64,000 nucleotides of DNA from Iodidimonas sp. SYSU 1G8 (GTDB lineage Bacteria > Pseudomonadota > Alphaproteobacteria > SMXS01), in the NCBI RefSeq assembly GCF_039655775.1, contig NZ_JBBYXJ010000001.1, positions 2,007,501 to 2,071,500 of the forward strand, read 5' to 3'. Each line of letters opens with the position of its first letter. Position 1 is the stretch's first letter. Below, in pieces: positions 63,939-64,000 of this stretch. The notes beneath the pieces are model-generated. The model had not been told where the DNA came from. It did no database searches and was given only the letters and a program-made list of their open reading frames with translations. The translations under genes were made by a program, and so were the position numbers.

Positions 63939-64000
63939 GACCTGTTCCCTGGTGAGGATTGACGAAACGTCGTTCATCCGAGGAGCCCAAGAGTAGAGGC

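Overview
The window is GC-rich, densely packed chromosomal DNA. The gene families and promoter types point to an alphaproteobacterium, perhaps Rhodospirillales-like; this rests on three EcfG-type general-stress promoters, the form of the urt/ure cluster and a paired 'VIPAHAG...PRVRGDD' palindromic repeat. No rRNA, tRNA, CRISPR array, prophage or insertion sequence was recognised. Nearly all genes are chromosomal housekeeping or accessory metabolic genes in tightly coupled operons.

Layout. 1-5354: catabolic singletons, namely a hemerythrin-like tail, a DUF2236/MpaB protein, a thiolase with a tautomerase, an alpha/beta hydrolase with a small coupled unknown gene, and a zinc alcohol dehydrogenase. 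5530-18212 (minus strand): a urea operon in transcription order porin, urtABCDE, ureDABCEFG, hupE/ureJ. 18838-25509 (minus strand): a parallel amide operon made of a second Urt-type ABC transporter, formamidase fmdA and an FmdB zinc ribbon. Divergent from it at 25921-30208 is a two-component system whose sensor is an NCS1 permease-like membrane domain fused through a cysteine-rich linker to a hybrid histidine kinase, followed by a LuxR-type response regulator. Together this is about 25 kb of nitrogen scavenging: uptake of urea and amides, hydrolysis to ammonia, and a candidate dedicated sensor.

30319-33906 holds a copper P-type ATPase behind two CsoR-like operators, and a convergent MFS gene. 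33973-41661 (minus strand) is a beta-oxidation operon (fadE, thiolase, fadJ-like, an acetyl-CoA hydrolase-like protein and a small membrane protein) with stop/start overlaps. 41850-44159 is egtBD for ergothioneine. 44161-47354 is a stress block (SDR, KGG-type small protein, wrbA-mgtC-sodC) with three EcfG-type promoters. 47427-49160 is a diguanylate cyclase. 49406-57350 is kdpFABCDE with an extra 27-residue leader ORF. 57362-63938 holds transporters, a UPF0114 protein, a methionine aminopeptidase, an N-formylglutamate amidohydrolase-like protein and a transglutaminase-like protein.

Most interesting points: (1) a 16-bp near-dyad, TTGNTGCRYYGCACAA, lies upstream of four transcription units of the urea/amide/sensor region, so the permease-kinase, its regulator and both transport operons may form one regulon; (2) ureF carries an in-frame 143-bp palindromic repeat, a second copy of which lies at 5375-5522; (3) stem-loops sit between the binding-protein gene and the first permease gene in both Urt-type operons; (4) a compact EcfG regulon block.
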